From positions 8,291,836 to 8,355,835 of the forward strand of contig VZSR01003803.1 in NCBI GenBank assembly GCA_013398615.1: a stretch of DNA of 64,000 nucleotides, given 5' to 3'. The position numbers were made by a program, and so were the translations under genes. Within the stretch, counting starts at the first letter, position 1. Each line of letters begins with the position of its first letter. The notes under the pieces were generated by a model. The model saw only the letters and a list, made by a program, of their open reading frames with translations. It was not told the origin of the DNA and searched no databases. The DNA comes from Brachypodius melanocephalos. Its lineage: Eukaryota; Chordata; Aves; Passeriformes; Pycnonotidae. Of this stretch, positions 1 to 11,228 are shown piece by piece.

Positions 1-934
1 GGAAGAGAGGAGGTTGCTGATAGGTTCAAAGGGGATGATTTTGACCTTATGAGAAATAGACCCATAATTTATGAAATAGATGGAAACTCTTTACTGCAAA
101 ATGTAGTGTGAATGAATGACTAGATCTAACCCATTTGCAGGCTTGCACCTTTGTACCTCTATGGAATACAATTTTGGCACCACAAATGGCTGTGAAAGTG
201 GAGTAGCCACACTCAGACTGTACTTTATCACTGCATTTGCAATAATGTCAAGCAGTTTTCTATTAATAAATAAAAAAGTAAATAATCCACTAGCAAATAT
301 GTGGATTATTAAGAATCTTATGTTAAATTGAGCAGGCCTTTAAGTGTTTAATTTCAATTTTTTTTTTTAATTTTTGGACATTTCTTTGCTTTTCCAAAAG
401 GCTTTCAGATTTGGGGCTTTTTTAGGTTGTTTTTTGTTGTTGTTGTTGTTGTAGGATTTTTTTTCTGTGGTTGTTTGTCTGTTTTTCTGTTTAATTTTCT
501 GTTTTAATTTGTATTAAAAAGTAGCTCTTTGGTAAAGAAAAAATCCTCCAAGTTTTTCTGAAAAACATCAATTTAAATTGTAATTAAACATCCTTATATT
601 TGTGATGAGAATTTTAGCTTTTGTTAAAAGTTTTCTACTGAAAAAGAAAAAAAAATACACAGATCTTAAAAATACAGAAATCATAAAAAATCTGAAAGTG
701 GAAATAGAAAATTTACGATAATCTTTTTTGATTACAATGGCAAAAATACTCAATATAAATGTTTCCGAAAACAAATGTAGTTAAAATCATTCTGTGGGTT
801 AAATTGCTCTCTATGTTCCAATTCTCAGATAGTTTTTGGAATTCTTGGGAAAGCTTGACTTAATGAGCTCTTTTCTTCTGCAATCACATGACACTACCCA
901 GCCCTCATCAGGAACATACTTCTGAGACATTTTA
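1..934. other. Unassigned AT-rich DNA
   Basis: I recognise no gene or repeat family here. The stretch holds T-rich tracts around 355-530, including a short (GTT)n run at 436-452. The small open frames show no protein-like signature. Confidence 0.6.
436..452. repeat. (GTT)n microsatellite
   Basis: About five to six perfect GTT units sit inside a longer T/G-rich stretch (about 420-500). Confidence 0.85.
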
Positions 935-1475
935 ATTGGATTTTTTAAGTCTTGACACATCTCCAGCCCCTCAATGTCTTTCTTGCACTGAGGGGCCCAG
1001 AACTGAACACAGGATTTGAGGTGTGGCCTCAGCAGTGCCCAGCACAGGGGGACGGTCACTGCCCTGCTCCTGCTGGCCACACCATGGCTGATCCAGGCCA
1101 GGATGCCATCAGCCTTCCATTCTGACTTATTTTCGGCCCCCATCAAACAGCAGCTCCAGGTCCTTTTCCACTGGGCAGCTTTCCAGCCACTCTTTCTCCA
1201 GCCCATGGCATTGCACGAGATTGTTGGGTCTGGAGAGGTGAATCCACCACTTTACGTTGTTCAACATCACAGAGGGGGCCTCAGTTCATTGATCCAGCCT
1301 GTTCAGGTCTCTCTGCAGAACATTCCTTCCCTCCAGCAGATCGACTCTCTGGCCCAGTTTGGTGCTGTCTGCAACCTGTCTGAAGGGAAACTCGATCCTC
1401 TTGTGCAAATCATAGATAAAAATATTAAACAGGACTGGCCCGGTACTGGGGATCCTGGGGTGCACCACTATACAT
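935..1475 (-). mobile_element. CR1 LINE internal fragment (ORF2 RT palm to thumb)
   Basis: Read on the minus strand this is the C-terminal half of the CR1 reverse transcriptase. The motif GPVLFNIFI, then TKLG, VDLLEGR and LQRDLNRLDQ follow in order (about 1460 down to 1286). Next come the thumb-region motifs NGILAxI, VASRSR, VPLCWALLRPHL and VQFWAPQ-KKDIEGLE (about 1110 down to 950), which match CR1 family knowledge. The fragment stops on both sides without the CR1 3' UTR or the terminal octamer repeat, so both ends have been lost or eroded. Confidence 0.92.
950..1470 (-). pseudogene. Dead CR1 reverse transcriptase remnant
   Basis: In an active CR1 this protein makes cDNA at the nicked target. 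Two separate minus-strand frames (1468-1286 and 1206-about 950) carry consecutive parts of the domain, so at least one frameshift lies between them. The catalytic FADD box reads VADS, meaning the second essential aspartate is replaced by serine and the copy could not polymerise. The region upstream of GPVLFN is not recognisable. A 178-residue open frame on the opposite strand is only the antisense of this sequence. Confidence 0.88.
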
Positions 1476-2469
1476 TCTATAACAAGGGAAGTTGTGCCCT
1501 ACCCAGCCTTATGGTGCAGTACTTACCTCTTTTCTTCTGTCTGAGGAAGTAAAAATGTTCCATTCCTTTCCTTTCAGCAACTACCATCCAGCAATATTGG
1601 ACTAGAGAGATCAAACTGGAGATCAACTAATTTCAGGTTTTTACATGCACATTTACTCAAGTCAATAATGCCAGAGTCCAGACCTGTTCCTTCTTTTACA
1701 AAGTAGACTAGCAGAACCCATAGAAGAGCATGCCTTAAAAAGCTGCAGCGTGTTAGTCTGAGAGTTTTTTACTTTGGTTTGGATTAGTTTTGAGCTTTTT
1801 TGGGTTTGTTTTTAAAGCATGAGTCTTCACATGACATAGAGGTATCGTGCCAAACATGGACACTAATCTACCTCTGTCAACATACCCATATCATAATACA
1901 CAGGGGTGGATATGTAAGTCTGCCCTATCATTTAATTCTCAACAAAATACCAAGTAGGAAAAACATAAACTGGTTCAACTATAGCAAAGGAAGTGCTGAA
2001 AACTATTAGCAAAGATTTGTTTGTTTACCAAGTAAAAAGCACAGTGTAATGACTCTGCTTTTAAATGTCATTTTTATGTCTGAAAGGATAAAAATAAATT
2101 AAAATTGTTTGGCTTTTTTATTCTTTATATTAATTAATTTTTGACCACTGGGTTATTGCAGTGATTTGTTGCTCTTAGAGTGCACTGTGTTCTCATACTA
2201 GGACTGCTGAGAAAATATCCCCTGTCCACTTATAATGAACAGGCTCAAATTGCCCTGTAATGTGACACATCATTGTTTCCCCCTTTACCAACTGAAAATG
2301 GGAACATTAATACATTTAAGGTAGGCTGAGGAGAACTACTGGCAACTCAAATGCCTTTAGATCAAACCCTTCCCCCACACTTCCCGACATCGAATATTAC
2401 TGCAGCTGAGTAAAATAAAGAACTATTCTTGCTCTTATTACATGGCTATCTCATGATATTGAGTTCAAG
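1476..2469. other. Unassigned DNA
   Basis: AT-rich sequence without a recognisable gene or repeat. A T/G-rich patch lies near 1785-1815. Confidence 0.55.
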
Positions 2470-2620
2470 GCCCACTGTGCTACCCCTGTGAGATTTACAG
2501 ACTAGGAATGAAACACATCTCCAGAAACAGGGACTGAAGCTAGATCGATTCAAGCTGGAAATGAGACATTTATTTTTAATCAAAAGCTATCAGAGAAGCT
2601 AGACTCCATGTCTTGTAGTC
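2470..2620 (+). mobile_element. Possible ancient CR1 3'-region remnant
   Basis: The stretch around 2540-2580 (ATTCAAGCTGGAAAT-GAGACATTTATTTTTAA) resembles the sequence near the 3' end of old amniote CR1 copies. The match is short and degraded, so this is a weak call based on remembered consensus. Confidence 0.33.
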
Positions 2621-2784
2621 TTCCAAGAAACCTTGGACCTTTTTTTTTGCTAAGGGGTTACTATTTATTCAAATGTGAATTATTAGGTTAAATTCAAGAA
2701 TAATTAATGAAATTTTTTGCATACAAAAATATCAGATATACTGAGTTGTTTGAGCCTCTGCACTTAAAATCTCTGGATGGGAAT

Positions 2785-2870
2785 TTCACTGTGGATGACA
2801 GGATGAGATTAACATTCCTATTTTACAGATTAGAGTAATAGACTAAAGAGGCAATGCATTACAGGTTTAT
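2785..2870 (+). mobile_element. Possible CORE/MIR-like SINE remnant
   Basis: The pattern 'cctattttacagattagagtaa' followed by 'aaagaggcaatgcatt' resembles the conserved core of old amniote SINEs ('ccattttacagatgaggaaactgaggc...'). It is short and heavily mutated. A chance match is possible. Confidence 0.33.
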
Positions 2871-4764
2871 ATCTGTATTGTCCAAGAAACTAATTTTTTT
2901 TCTACATAACATTATTTCAGTTCATCCTTTAAAAATATATATAGAGAGTGACTATTTGGGTGTATAGAAGCCTCTTGTATGCATCCTTGTACGGTTTTTT
3001 ATCTCTCTGGTATTTGAACATGACACCTGACATGTAATGTATAAGAAAGGATGTTGAACCACCAACTCTGTGATTTAACCCTTGCTCTTTTTCTTCCCAG
3101 ATATCTTGAGGTTGGTGCTTACTGTCACATCATTACTGACTTGTCCTTCCTGCAGCAATAGGATTTCACTTGTTTATGGATTTCACCTGCACTCTAGTCA
3201 GCAGACTCCCTGTGCTCATTCCTTTTTTAGATGAATTAGTGTCAACATTCTTCCAGAAAAAGAAGTGTAATATTCATGTATAATTGTTCCTGCTGTGTTG
3301 AAGATATGTGTGCAACATTTCTTGGAAGGCTCAGCTCAGGAATTTAACAACCACATGTGTGAATTCTGGCCTAATCCCCACAGTCCCTGCCAATACAGCA
3401 ACTACAAGTCAGCATTTGCAGGCATACAGCTGTCCAGCAGATAAGAAGACACCCTCTGGGTAGCTTCTGCCACCAGGGATATTACGAGTTGAAATCAGCA
3501 TTTCCTCATAGGCCAGGAAGCCGAAGTCTTAGACTCATGCATGCATTTTTCTTCCCTTGTATTTTTTAAATTAATACAAAGACCCAAGGCAGTCCTATTG
3601 TTCCTGTTACCATACTCTCTGCTGCTTCTCTGAATCATTTAGTATTTGGCTACCCCTACTCCCTGCAGGCGTAAAACTGATCTACATTGACCCTAATTGG
3701 TTTAGAAAGTCTGCCAGGATCACAGCACAATATCACCTACCTATTTGCTTACACTGTGTTATTATATTAGATTGTAGCACAGAGCAAAAACTAATCAAGT
3801 ATAAGAATTTTCTCTTCAGGTAATGTAAAAAAGAGAGAAAAAAAAAAAAAAAGGAGTAGCAATGCTAAATCTAATTTAAGAAAAAGTCCCAGATGGATCC
3901 TGATTGACCCAATTAACTGAGGACCTAATTTGGGAGCCTGATTGCTGTAGGCACTGGCTGTTGTCAGAGGACAAAGACAAGCCTCTATGGCGGGTTGAGA
4001 CTTAATTCTGAATTGTTATCTCCACCTCTGTGGAGGTGCCTTTCTCTCTCCTTAGCTGTTAAGTATGCTTCCATTTCCAAATGAAATGCCTCTGTTAGGT
4101 ACATAAACATGGGTGAGAGGAATCAGGGCTTCAACAGAGGTGAAAAATTGAGTGAAAATAATTGTATAAAGAACGTGAACAACAGCAGCGTGACTGGATT
4201 CTCTTTCATGGGTAGCTGATCCTGAAGCTTTATATGATGCCTATCAGAGACAAGAATTCCATCAACCTCTTCACTGTGTCCTCACTGAGCTTGATGTTAC
4301 TATCTATGCAACTGACTTTCAGGTATTCCAGCAAAACTGGGTCTTCAGTTAGACAGAGATTTTTGAACAATTTGGTTTTTCTCTTTTAGTCAGAGAATGA
4401 GATGTTAAATGCTAATGACTCAAATCATCAGCCATTTGCCAAAACAGCAGGGTACTTTGCTGAGGGCAGATTTGCACCTCCGCGACTGAAAGGGATGAGG
4501 AGAATTCTTGGCTGTGTGGTCATGAACCCTCTGATCTGCATAAGAACAGCCCAGGTGTAGAAGGGGTGCTCTCCCATCACTGGAAGATGACCATGATAAA
4601 ATGACTTTCACTTTGCAGCAAGCTGGGTTTTGAGCCAGACAAGGGAAAAGGACAACAAGAAGTACATCCTGTAAGGTGAGGCAATGTTTTTCATTATCTT
4701 GATATCCTCCCCATAAGGCTCAGGCACAAAATTCCTCCCTGGAGGAAGTATCAGGATATTTACA
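2871..4764. other. Unassigned DNA
   Basis: No gene or clear repeat was recognised. It holds a 15-base A run at 3838-3852 flanked by GA-rich sequence. The section 4420-4680 has higher GC and could belong to the LTR-like element that follows, but I cannot show it. Confidence 0.5.
3838..3852. repeat. Poly(A) tract
   Basis: Fifteen consecutive A residues, preceded by AGAGAG. No retroposed sequence is evident upstream. Confidence 0.9.
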
Positions 4765-5401
4765 TGTGGGCCTCAAGGTGTCTGTCCCTTCTGATGGGGT
4801 ATAACTGGTTACACTGGCATAAGAGGCAGCTGTCACATCTTAGAAGGACTCATAAACTACCAAAGACCCCTCAAGTGTCCCCAGACAAACTTCTGGGGCC
4901 TTCCACCAGAGGGTTGTGGATGATCCACAGTGTTACATCAGACAGTGTAAAACTCCGCTGCCATGGGAGGTACCTGGGCATTCCCACCAGAACCTGAGCG
5001 TGTGTAACCCATCAAACTTTGTTTTGTGGTCTCCATCCCCAATGGCATCACCTCAACCAACAGACATTGAAACTGCAACAATCAAGCCTTGTCACTGCAC
5101 CCATGGATGGTGATATCTTTCCACTGTATGCTCTCATCCTTTCTTTTTCCTTGTTTTTTTTTTCCATATATTCTTAATATTTCATACTTTTATGTTGTTA
5201 TATTTCTATAGATAATAATGGCTACATAGCTCCTTTCAATTGCAACTAAACTGTTCTAAAATAAACCTGCCATACATGTACAGATGATATAGATACAGCT
5301 ATTAGAAACACCAGTCATTCAGTGTGGTTTCACTTTAATCTGCCCCAAAGGATTTATTAAAGAGAGCCTGAGTTATCCCACTTCAGGGGCAGGTCATAAC
5401 A
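4765..5401 (+). mobile_element. Putative solo LTR (avian endogenous retrovirus type)
   Basis: The segment is richer in GC than its flanks and shows LTR features: it can be bounded by TGTGGG at the left and ATAACA at the right. It carries an AATAAA signal at 5260-5265 about 140 bases before the right end. Its wording around 4800-5110 and 5310-5350 recalls an LTR family common in bird genomes. No target-site duplication is visible and no gag, pol or env remnant lies on either side, so a solo LTR is the simplest reading. Boundaries are approximate. Confidence 0.45.
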
Positions 5402-5599
5402 GAGAATGTGCATCCATGTACATCTGTTAGAACTGAAAATGCTGGGCTAAAGGTTATTTTTGTTATGTGGGTCAGTTCTCTGGTTACCCACACTGGGAAA
5501 ACACAGACAGGAACAGGTCTCAAATTTTCACTCTTATGTAGGTTTTCAGGCCTCAGAATTTGTGTGAGACAGGAACACCTGCATAAGTGTTAGCTTAGG

Positions 5600-5690
5600 T
5601 TTAGGAAATCAGGCAGGATTTGAACCAGAGGCCACGTCACCCACGAGAAACTGAGGTCTTAACAGTGGCTAAACCATGCAGAGACAATCT
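5600..5690 (-). mobile_element. Possible tRNA-derived SINE remnant
   Basis: On the minus strand GGTTCAAATCC (plus: ggatttgaacc at about 5616-5626) matches a tRNA B-box. It is followed on plus by a 'gaggtcttaacagtggctaaaccat' style stretch seen in tRNA-related SINE heads of amniotes. The remainder of the element is not recognisable. Confidence 0.35.
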
Positions 5691-5735
5691 TCCACAGAGT
5701 GTTCATCAAGGCACAGATTGATAAAGTCCTACTTC

Positions 5736-5765
5736 ATTTGACCCTGCCCCCGTTTGGGGTCAAAT
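5736..5765. other. Perfect 9-bp inverted repeat
   Basis: ATTTGACCC (5736-5744) is repeated inverted as GGGTCAAAT (5757-5765) with a 12-base spacer. The arms contain TGACCC/GGGTCA, which resembles two nuclear-receptor half-sites arranged as an everted repeat. Function is not shown. Confidence 0.7.
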
Positions 5766-6688
5766 AGGAATCCTGTTAGATAGGAAGGCAAGACATTAGA
5801 TTCAAAGTAAAAAGAGAAAACTTTCTAGGTGAGTGGGAAGACTGAAGCTATTTGAAGGGCAGATATCCATCACAAAATACTGATTTTCCACTGGTTGCTC
5901 TACTAACCTGGCTTCCATACACTGTGTTCTCACATTAGATTCATAAATGGAGTAATTGGGCTAAGGTGGCTTATGATCCAAAGATATCTTGCTTATGCTC
6001 CTGCCTGTAAAAACTGCCATCACTTAATTACAGGCTTATGTTACTTAAACACTTTAATTTTAAGGTTGTTTGAACATTTTAGCACTGGTTTCACTTAACT
6101 GAAAATGACTTTGCACCTCTAGAAGTTCAAATGGGATAAATGACAGCAGCTTAAAATGGCTGGAAATTGTTTCCTTGGAAAGTGTATTTTCCTGATCCAT
6201 CAACTAACTAATGAGAAGTTGGAGAAGTGACTTATTGTGGACTACCATGCTGAGAGCTGTTTTATGAGCTAACAACATATTGGGGAAAGAAAGCCTTATT
6301 TTTAAATCAATACTGGGATAAGATCCAAGATACCTTTATCTCACATTCCTTCTCTGTGAAAGAAAACCCAGAACCATGGGGTAGATCGGGAGAAGTAGGA
6401 TAAATTTGAAAGCCTTTACATAGGTATTCTGACAGGTTATTCTGGGAGTTTTCCCTAACTATAGGGAGAACCTCATCACTGTGCTAGGTGCAGGGTGATT
6501 CTGGATCTCTGCTCACTGAATGGGCAGCTCCTTAGAAGCAGCCACCTCAGTACATGTGAGATGAGGAATGTGTCTGCATAGGTGCTGTAGTCACTCAAAG
6601 CTTTGTAATAGATTCCTCTGACTTCTCACACTGCAGTTTTCTTTTTTAAGGTTTGTATTATTGACAAAGGGAGGGTTTTTTTGGTTTG

Positions 6689-6702
6689 TTTTTTTTTTTT
6701 TT
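6689..6702. repeat. Poly(T) tract
   Basis: Fourteen consecutive T residues within a T/G-rich patch starting near 6674. Confidence 0.9.
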
Positions 6703-6918
6703 CTCGAGAGCATTTTGGCTGCCATTACCTCTATGCATTATTTGCTTTCATTCCATTACAAGGAAACAAATCTTTTTCTACAGTTTGCATGTGGTTTGTC
6801 AAGTCTATTTATCTGTCAGCTAAGGGCAGCTTCAAGAACACACTCAAGAGCAGAAGAATATTTTGAGACTGTGTAATCATCAGACACAGCCTGATGATGC
6901 TCATTTAGCAAATGAGGT

Positions 6919-7003
6919 AAAAAAACCCAAAGAAACAAAAAAACCCCACCCCAAACAACTACAACCAAACCAAACTCACAAAAACCCAAAAAACCTCCAA
7001 CCC
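6919..7003. repeat. A/C-rich low-complexity tract
   Basis: A-runs are interrupted by CC or CCC groups over about 85 bases, with very little G or T. It is the reverse-complement type of the T/G-rich tracts elsewhere in the window. Confidence 0.8.
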
Positions 7004-7617
7004 ACAGAATTTCAGCACTCCATGGTTTTCAGAATTGAAATATTTGACTTTACAACTTGAAAGTTCTTTTACTGTGTTCATATGTGTGTGGTATGAAGGA
7101 TGTTACATAAATATAGATTATTCTATAAACACACTGAATACAGTAAAGCAAATGTAAGTTTATGCAAAACTATCTTTAACAAAATGCTTTTGCAGTTCAC
7201 ACAAAAACATAAAACCCTATATTTGGACACAAAGCATCTTCTGCTGCAAGTTACACTGTAATTTAGGAAGAACATAATTTTGTGATTTAGAATTGGGAAA
7301 TCTATTATAGCCTCAAGTACTGAATCTCAAAAATAAATATTCAGCAATGAAATGCGAGTGATTTAACACCATTGATCATGTGGTACAAAATGCAATCAGT
7401 TGGCTTTTAATAGGCAAAAATATAATTAAAGGAAATTATATACAATCTTTCTGTTAAGTGCATCTATACATGCATACACACAATAGGCAGACTGAAAACT
7501 CTTTAACTTATAGCTATCTCTAGAAAATTATAGCACAAATAACTTCTTTGTCACATAATGAGAAAACTTTGTGCTTATACAGTGATTTCACTCCAAAACC
7601 TTTTTAAACTGTGCCAG

Positions 7618-7680
7618 GCAGTGCCTCTATTTTGGATCCTTTTGATGTCAAGGATTTTATAAGATACAGAAAGGCTCGAG
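7618..7680 (+). other. Possible 63-nt exon, unproven
   Basis: A CAG acceptor-like site (7615-7617, preceded by CCTTTTTAAACTGTGC) and a strong donor-like site (GAG/GTAAGA at 7680/7681) enclose 63 bases with an uninterrupted frame, reading SASILDPFDVKDFIRYRKAR. I recognise no protein family. Such a combination occurs by chance in noncoding DNA, so this is only a candidate. Confidence 0.15.
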
Positions 7681-8044
7681 GTAAGAAGCAAGCAAATGAA
7701 CACCCCAAAGTAATGTCAGAAGCTGTGACAGAGCCAAGGAGAAACAAAGTAGTGAAGATATTATCAAGGCACAGGGAGCATCAAACATCTATCTGGTCAC
7801 ATCCATCCACTGAACTTAAGAAAACCTGTCCCCAACACACACTGGTCTAACTCATTTTAAAATGCCTCTTATGAAAAAGACTCAACAAACTCCCAAGAAA
7901 GCCTTCCTTGTGGTATCGATTTATTAATTATTCAATCTATTAATTATACTAGTACCAGCTTCTGGTAGTCATTTTCCAATTGGTTTTACATTGTTGTTAA
8001 TTATATTAGTTAATTTTACTGGAAAATTCTCTCGTTGTGATGTT

Positions 8045-8470
8045 CTCCATCAGGCAGTGATGGAGTTCAGCTTTTCAAACTGCTTTGCACCCTCCATGTG
8101 ACAATTTCCGCTGGGCTGTGTTTCTCTGGAATTTGTGTATGACAGTGCCAAATGGGACTGTGTGGAAATGCTTACTAATGTCAAGATATATCAAATCTTT
8201 AGCTTCTCCCTTGTCCACTAGGCAATTACCCTGCCACAAGAAGAACTTGGATTGATTTGATATGACTTTTCTTTTTTTCCTTAACAAATCCATGTCAGCT
8301 ATTCCCTATCACCTTGTCCGCAGGGTGCATCTAAACCAATTAACAAGCTGTTCCAGAATATTTCTGGTATCGAGGCTAAGCTGATGCACCCAGGTCCTAC
8401 CACCTACCTGATTTTTAAAAATAGGTACAATGTCTGTCCTTCCTCATTCCTTAGGGAATTCACCTCTTTT
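8045..8470 (-). mobile_element. Ancient CR1/L3-like LINE fragment
   Basis: On the minus strand, residues near 8220-8110 read DKGEAKDLIYLDISKHFHTV, close to the RT signature 'DKGRAVDxVYLDFSKAFDTV' of CR1-type LINEs. The adjoining section up to about 8460 matches the preceding part of the same domain, as a reverse complement of a GC-poor old CR1 consensus. Stops and frameshifts are frequent, and no 3' end is present. It is much more diverged than the other CR1 copies here. Confidence 0.78.
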
Positions 8471-9124
8471 TCATGTGTTTTTAATCACTAGTGTCTCCTA
8501 GATTTTGTCTGCTTCTTTGAGTATACAATATGAATTAATCTGACTTACTTTAATATTGATTGGTTTAAGTCTATGTCTATAATTAGCATTTCCAAACCTA
8601 GATTTTAAAAACAATCTGAGTTTAGGTTTAAAAATCCACTTGTAACTTTTTGTACAACATTAACAGACAGAGCATATAGTATCTTTCATAAACTGTTGAA
8701 TACTCTGAACATTGTATTTAAATGACATTAAAATCGTTAAAAAAGGTTGAATTTGGAGGACTCCTCTCCTGTCTGTTTGCTCCTGCTCCCACGTGTGTGT
8801 GTGCCAGCACAAGGCTGAGTACATATCGTACAGATGCAGATACACAAACAATGCACAAATGCACATGCACCCAGACACACCAATCCACAGAGAGAGCAGA
8901 GCCTCTACTGGAAGCCATAAATGCACCAGCAGCCATCTCATCACTGTGAACAGCACTCAGGGCTGATCCTGAAGCTCCTCTGCAGGTGACACGGGTTGGA
9001 GCTCGCTTGCAAACATACAGTTGCCTTCACTTTCACAACTCGTGGACATGTCTGAGGGTCCCTTGGGCCCTGGCTCCGTGGGCATGTCCAGGAAAAATGC
9101 CTAGACACACGTGCATGGCCAAAG
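8471..9124. other. Unassigned DNA
   Basis: Nothing recognised before about 8750. From 8750 to 9120 GC content rises, with short GT and CA runs (about 8793-8801, 8840-8880). This could be part of the LTR-like repeat that follows, whose left edge I cannot fix. Confidence 0.45.
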
Positions 9125-9680
9125 GAGGCTGTGACCCTCTGGGAGGCCCGTGCTGAAGCAGATTTTCTGTCAGGGCTTGTGACTCCATTGGGGACAGATT
9201 CTGGAGCTGTTTGTCAAGAACCGCAGCCCCTGGGAAGGACTCACATTGGAGAGTTTCATAGAGGGATGTTTCTCGTGGGAGGGACCAGAGAGAAAGAATA
9301 TGAGGAGTTCTTCCTCTGGGGAGGAAGGAGTGGCAGAGACAGCATGTGCTGAACTGAATACAACACCCATTCCGTGTTCCCCTGTGCCACTGACGGAAGG
9401 GAGGTAAAGAAATTGGGAATTAAGTTGAGCCTGGGAAGGAGGGAGGAGTGGGGGGAAGGTGTATTTCCCATTATCTTACTCCAGTCTGAGTGGCAATAAA
9501 ATAAATTTCCCCGAGTCTGTTATGCCCATGACAGTAACTGGTGAGTGACCTCGCACTGTTCTTTATCTCAACCCATGAGCCACTTGTTGTATTTTCTCTC
9601 CCCTGATCAGCTGAGGAGGGAAGCGACAGAGCAGCTTTTCTTGGCACCTGGTATCAAGCCAGGGTCAAACCACCACAACA
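9125..9680 (+). mobile_element. Avian LTR-type repeat, 3' part
   Basis: The sequence closely follows a repeat that I remember as widespread in bird genomes. It has a G-rich block (9430-9458), tandem AATAAA signals (9495-9505), the phrase 'atgacagtaactggtgagtgacc', a 'ctgaggagggaagcgacagagc' stretch, and a right end of the form GGGTCAAACCACCACA (about 9663-9677). These fit the 3' end of an endogenous-retrovirus LTR. No internal viral coding sequence lies beside it. The left boundary and exact family name are uncertain. Confidence 0.6.
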
Positions 9681-11059
9681 AGATGGACAAATGGACCAAG
9701 ATCCTGCTTTTATGAAACTGGCCTCTTTTATCATCTCCTTTCCTTTATCCCACACCCACTTTGGATAGATTTTCCTATCCACTTTGATCTTTTAATTTCC
9801 CTACCTTTAACCCCGCCCCTAATTCCCACATGGAAAGGTCCATGTTCTCTCAGTTTCCTCTAAATAGCCCACATTTTTTATCTTGCCTATGAGACCCATG
9901 ATGATCTTGTTTCCTCTGTTATCAGCCTCTAAGATCTCTAAGGCTATGCTCCAGTAGTTGGTTTACTGATTTGTGAGTGTTGGGGTTTGGTATTATCTCT
10001 CATTTCTTAAAGTTTCTGCTTCGAGGTATTTCATTTACTGTTTTTCTTCTCACTGCTGGAGTAGTTTGTTTGTTTGATTACATGTAATAATTGCTAATGG
10101 ACACCCTCATGAATCAGATGTCCCTTGATTCCAGGTATCCAGAAATCTTTCATCCTATAACTTTATATTAATGTAATGCAAGAGTTACTAATTCTTCAGG
10201 ATCTTAGTTATTGATTCTTTGCTCTGTGATGGTTGCATGAATGATTGTCTTTCTACAAGGACATAATTAGCTCTAGCAATTAAGGCTTTTTATAACTTTA
10301 ATGTGATTATATTTAATATTAGGGATCAGAAATAAATTTAAAAACTATATTTGGAAGACTTCATATAAGATAATCTGTCTTTTTTATTAAATTACACATC
10401 TACTTAATTTTATTTATTTACAGTTTCTTCTGAAGTTGTCAGAGCTCAATGGTTAGCTACTGCCTTTAAGAGTTTCAAAACACCTTGGTGAACCTGATGT
10501 GGGCTAATATTTACTTATTTCCTTTCTATTTATTTCACACTAAGTCATATTGCTTCATGAGATACAAGATCTCCATTTTGAGTAACTTTGCAATAGATAT
10601 GCAAAAACTTTTGAGCACATGAAATTAATAGAACAAAGAGAGACAGCAGCATATTACAACCTATCTGTGAGAAATATGATTTCTTGCTAGGATATGGTTT
10701 CTCAGACTAAAGGCACAATAATGATCAGCTCTTAACTGTGTAACTTCAGCCATCACAGTCAACTAAACAGGCTTGATGCATCTCTTCAGCACCCTGTCCC
10801 CTGAGATATGTCAAAGTGTAATTCCATTATATTAGTTCTATTTGCAGCTTGCTTTTATTTTATTTTTTTTTTTTTTAAATTTTTTTTTTTTGTAATAAAG
10901 GCATTTTGTGAAGAAATTTTAGGGCCATGTGAAGCCCTGCATGGAAGGGAGGATGTGTATAGGAGAGTTTAGCAGGGCTTTCTTCTCATAGGCAGACTGG
11001 ATCTACAGTTGAGATGCAGCCCACACCGAACAGAGTTAATGAGGTGCCAGAGAAGGCTA
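9681..11059. other. Unassigned AT-rich DNA
   Basis: No gene was recognised. It includes two T runs (10863-10876 and 10880-10891) separated by AAA. Sequence at 10910-11059 may be a decayed upstream part of the CR1 that follows. Confidence 0.5.
10863..10891. repeat. T-rich tract
   Basis: T14, AAA, T12. It is followed by AATAAA, probably by chance. Confidence 0.88.
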
Positions 11060-11228
11060 TAGTGCCTTCCTGGGCATCTTATTTATCATCTCAATAGCCA
11101 CCTTTGATCACTATCTCTGGAGGTATCTATGGAATGGATTCGTTTGGACTTGACAGAGTTAGGTTAGTGGTTAGACTCCACGAATTTAAGGGTCTTTTCC
11201 AATCAATTTTTTCTGTGATTCTATTCTT
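11060..11228 (+). mobile_element. Degraded CR1 3' end
   Basis: The order GGAGGTATCTATGGA, then TGGACTTGACAGAGTTAGGTTAGTGGTTAGACTC, 'aagggtcttttccaat' and finally 'ctgtgattctat' follows the avian CR1 3' UTR and terminal repeat. The copy is 5' truncated and moderately diverged. Confidence 0.75.

Larger units (their letters stand above)
5766..8044. other. Unassigned AT-rich DNA
   Basis: No gene or repeat family was recognised. It contains a 14-base T run (6689-6702), an A/C-rich tract (6919-7003), a possible small exon (7618-7680) and a cluster of TAATTA motifs (7924-8016), listed separately. Confidence 0.5.

Noticed and set aside
1016..1552. 178-codon open frame on plus
   Set aside because: It is antisense to CR1 reverse transcriptase sequence and has no family signature of its own.
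9430..9460. G-quadruplex in the LTR-like repeat
   Set aside because: Only three runs of three or more G are present, so the standard four-tract rule is not met.
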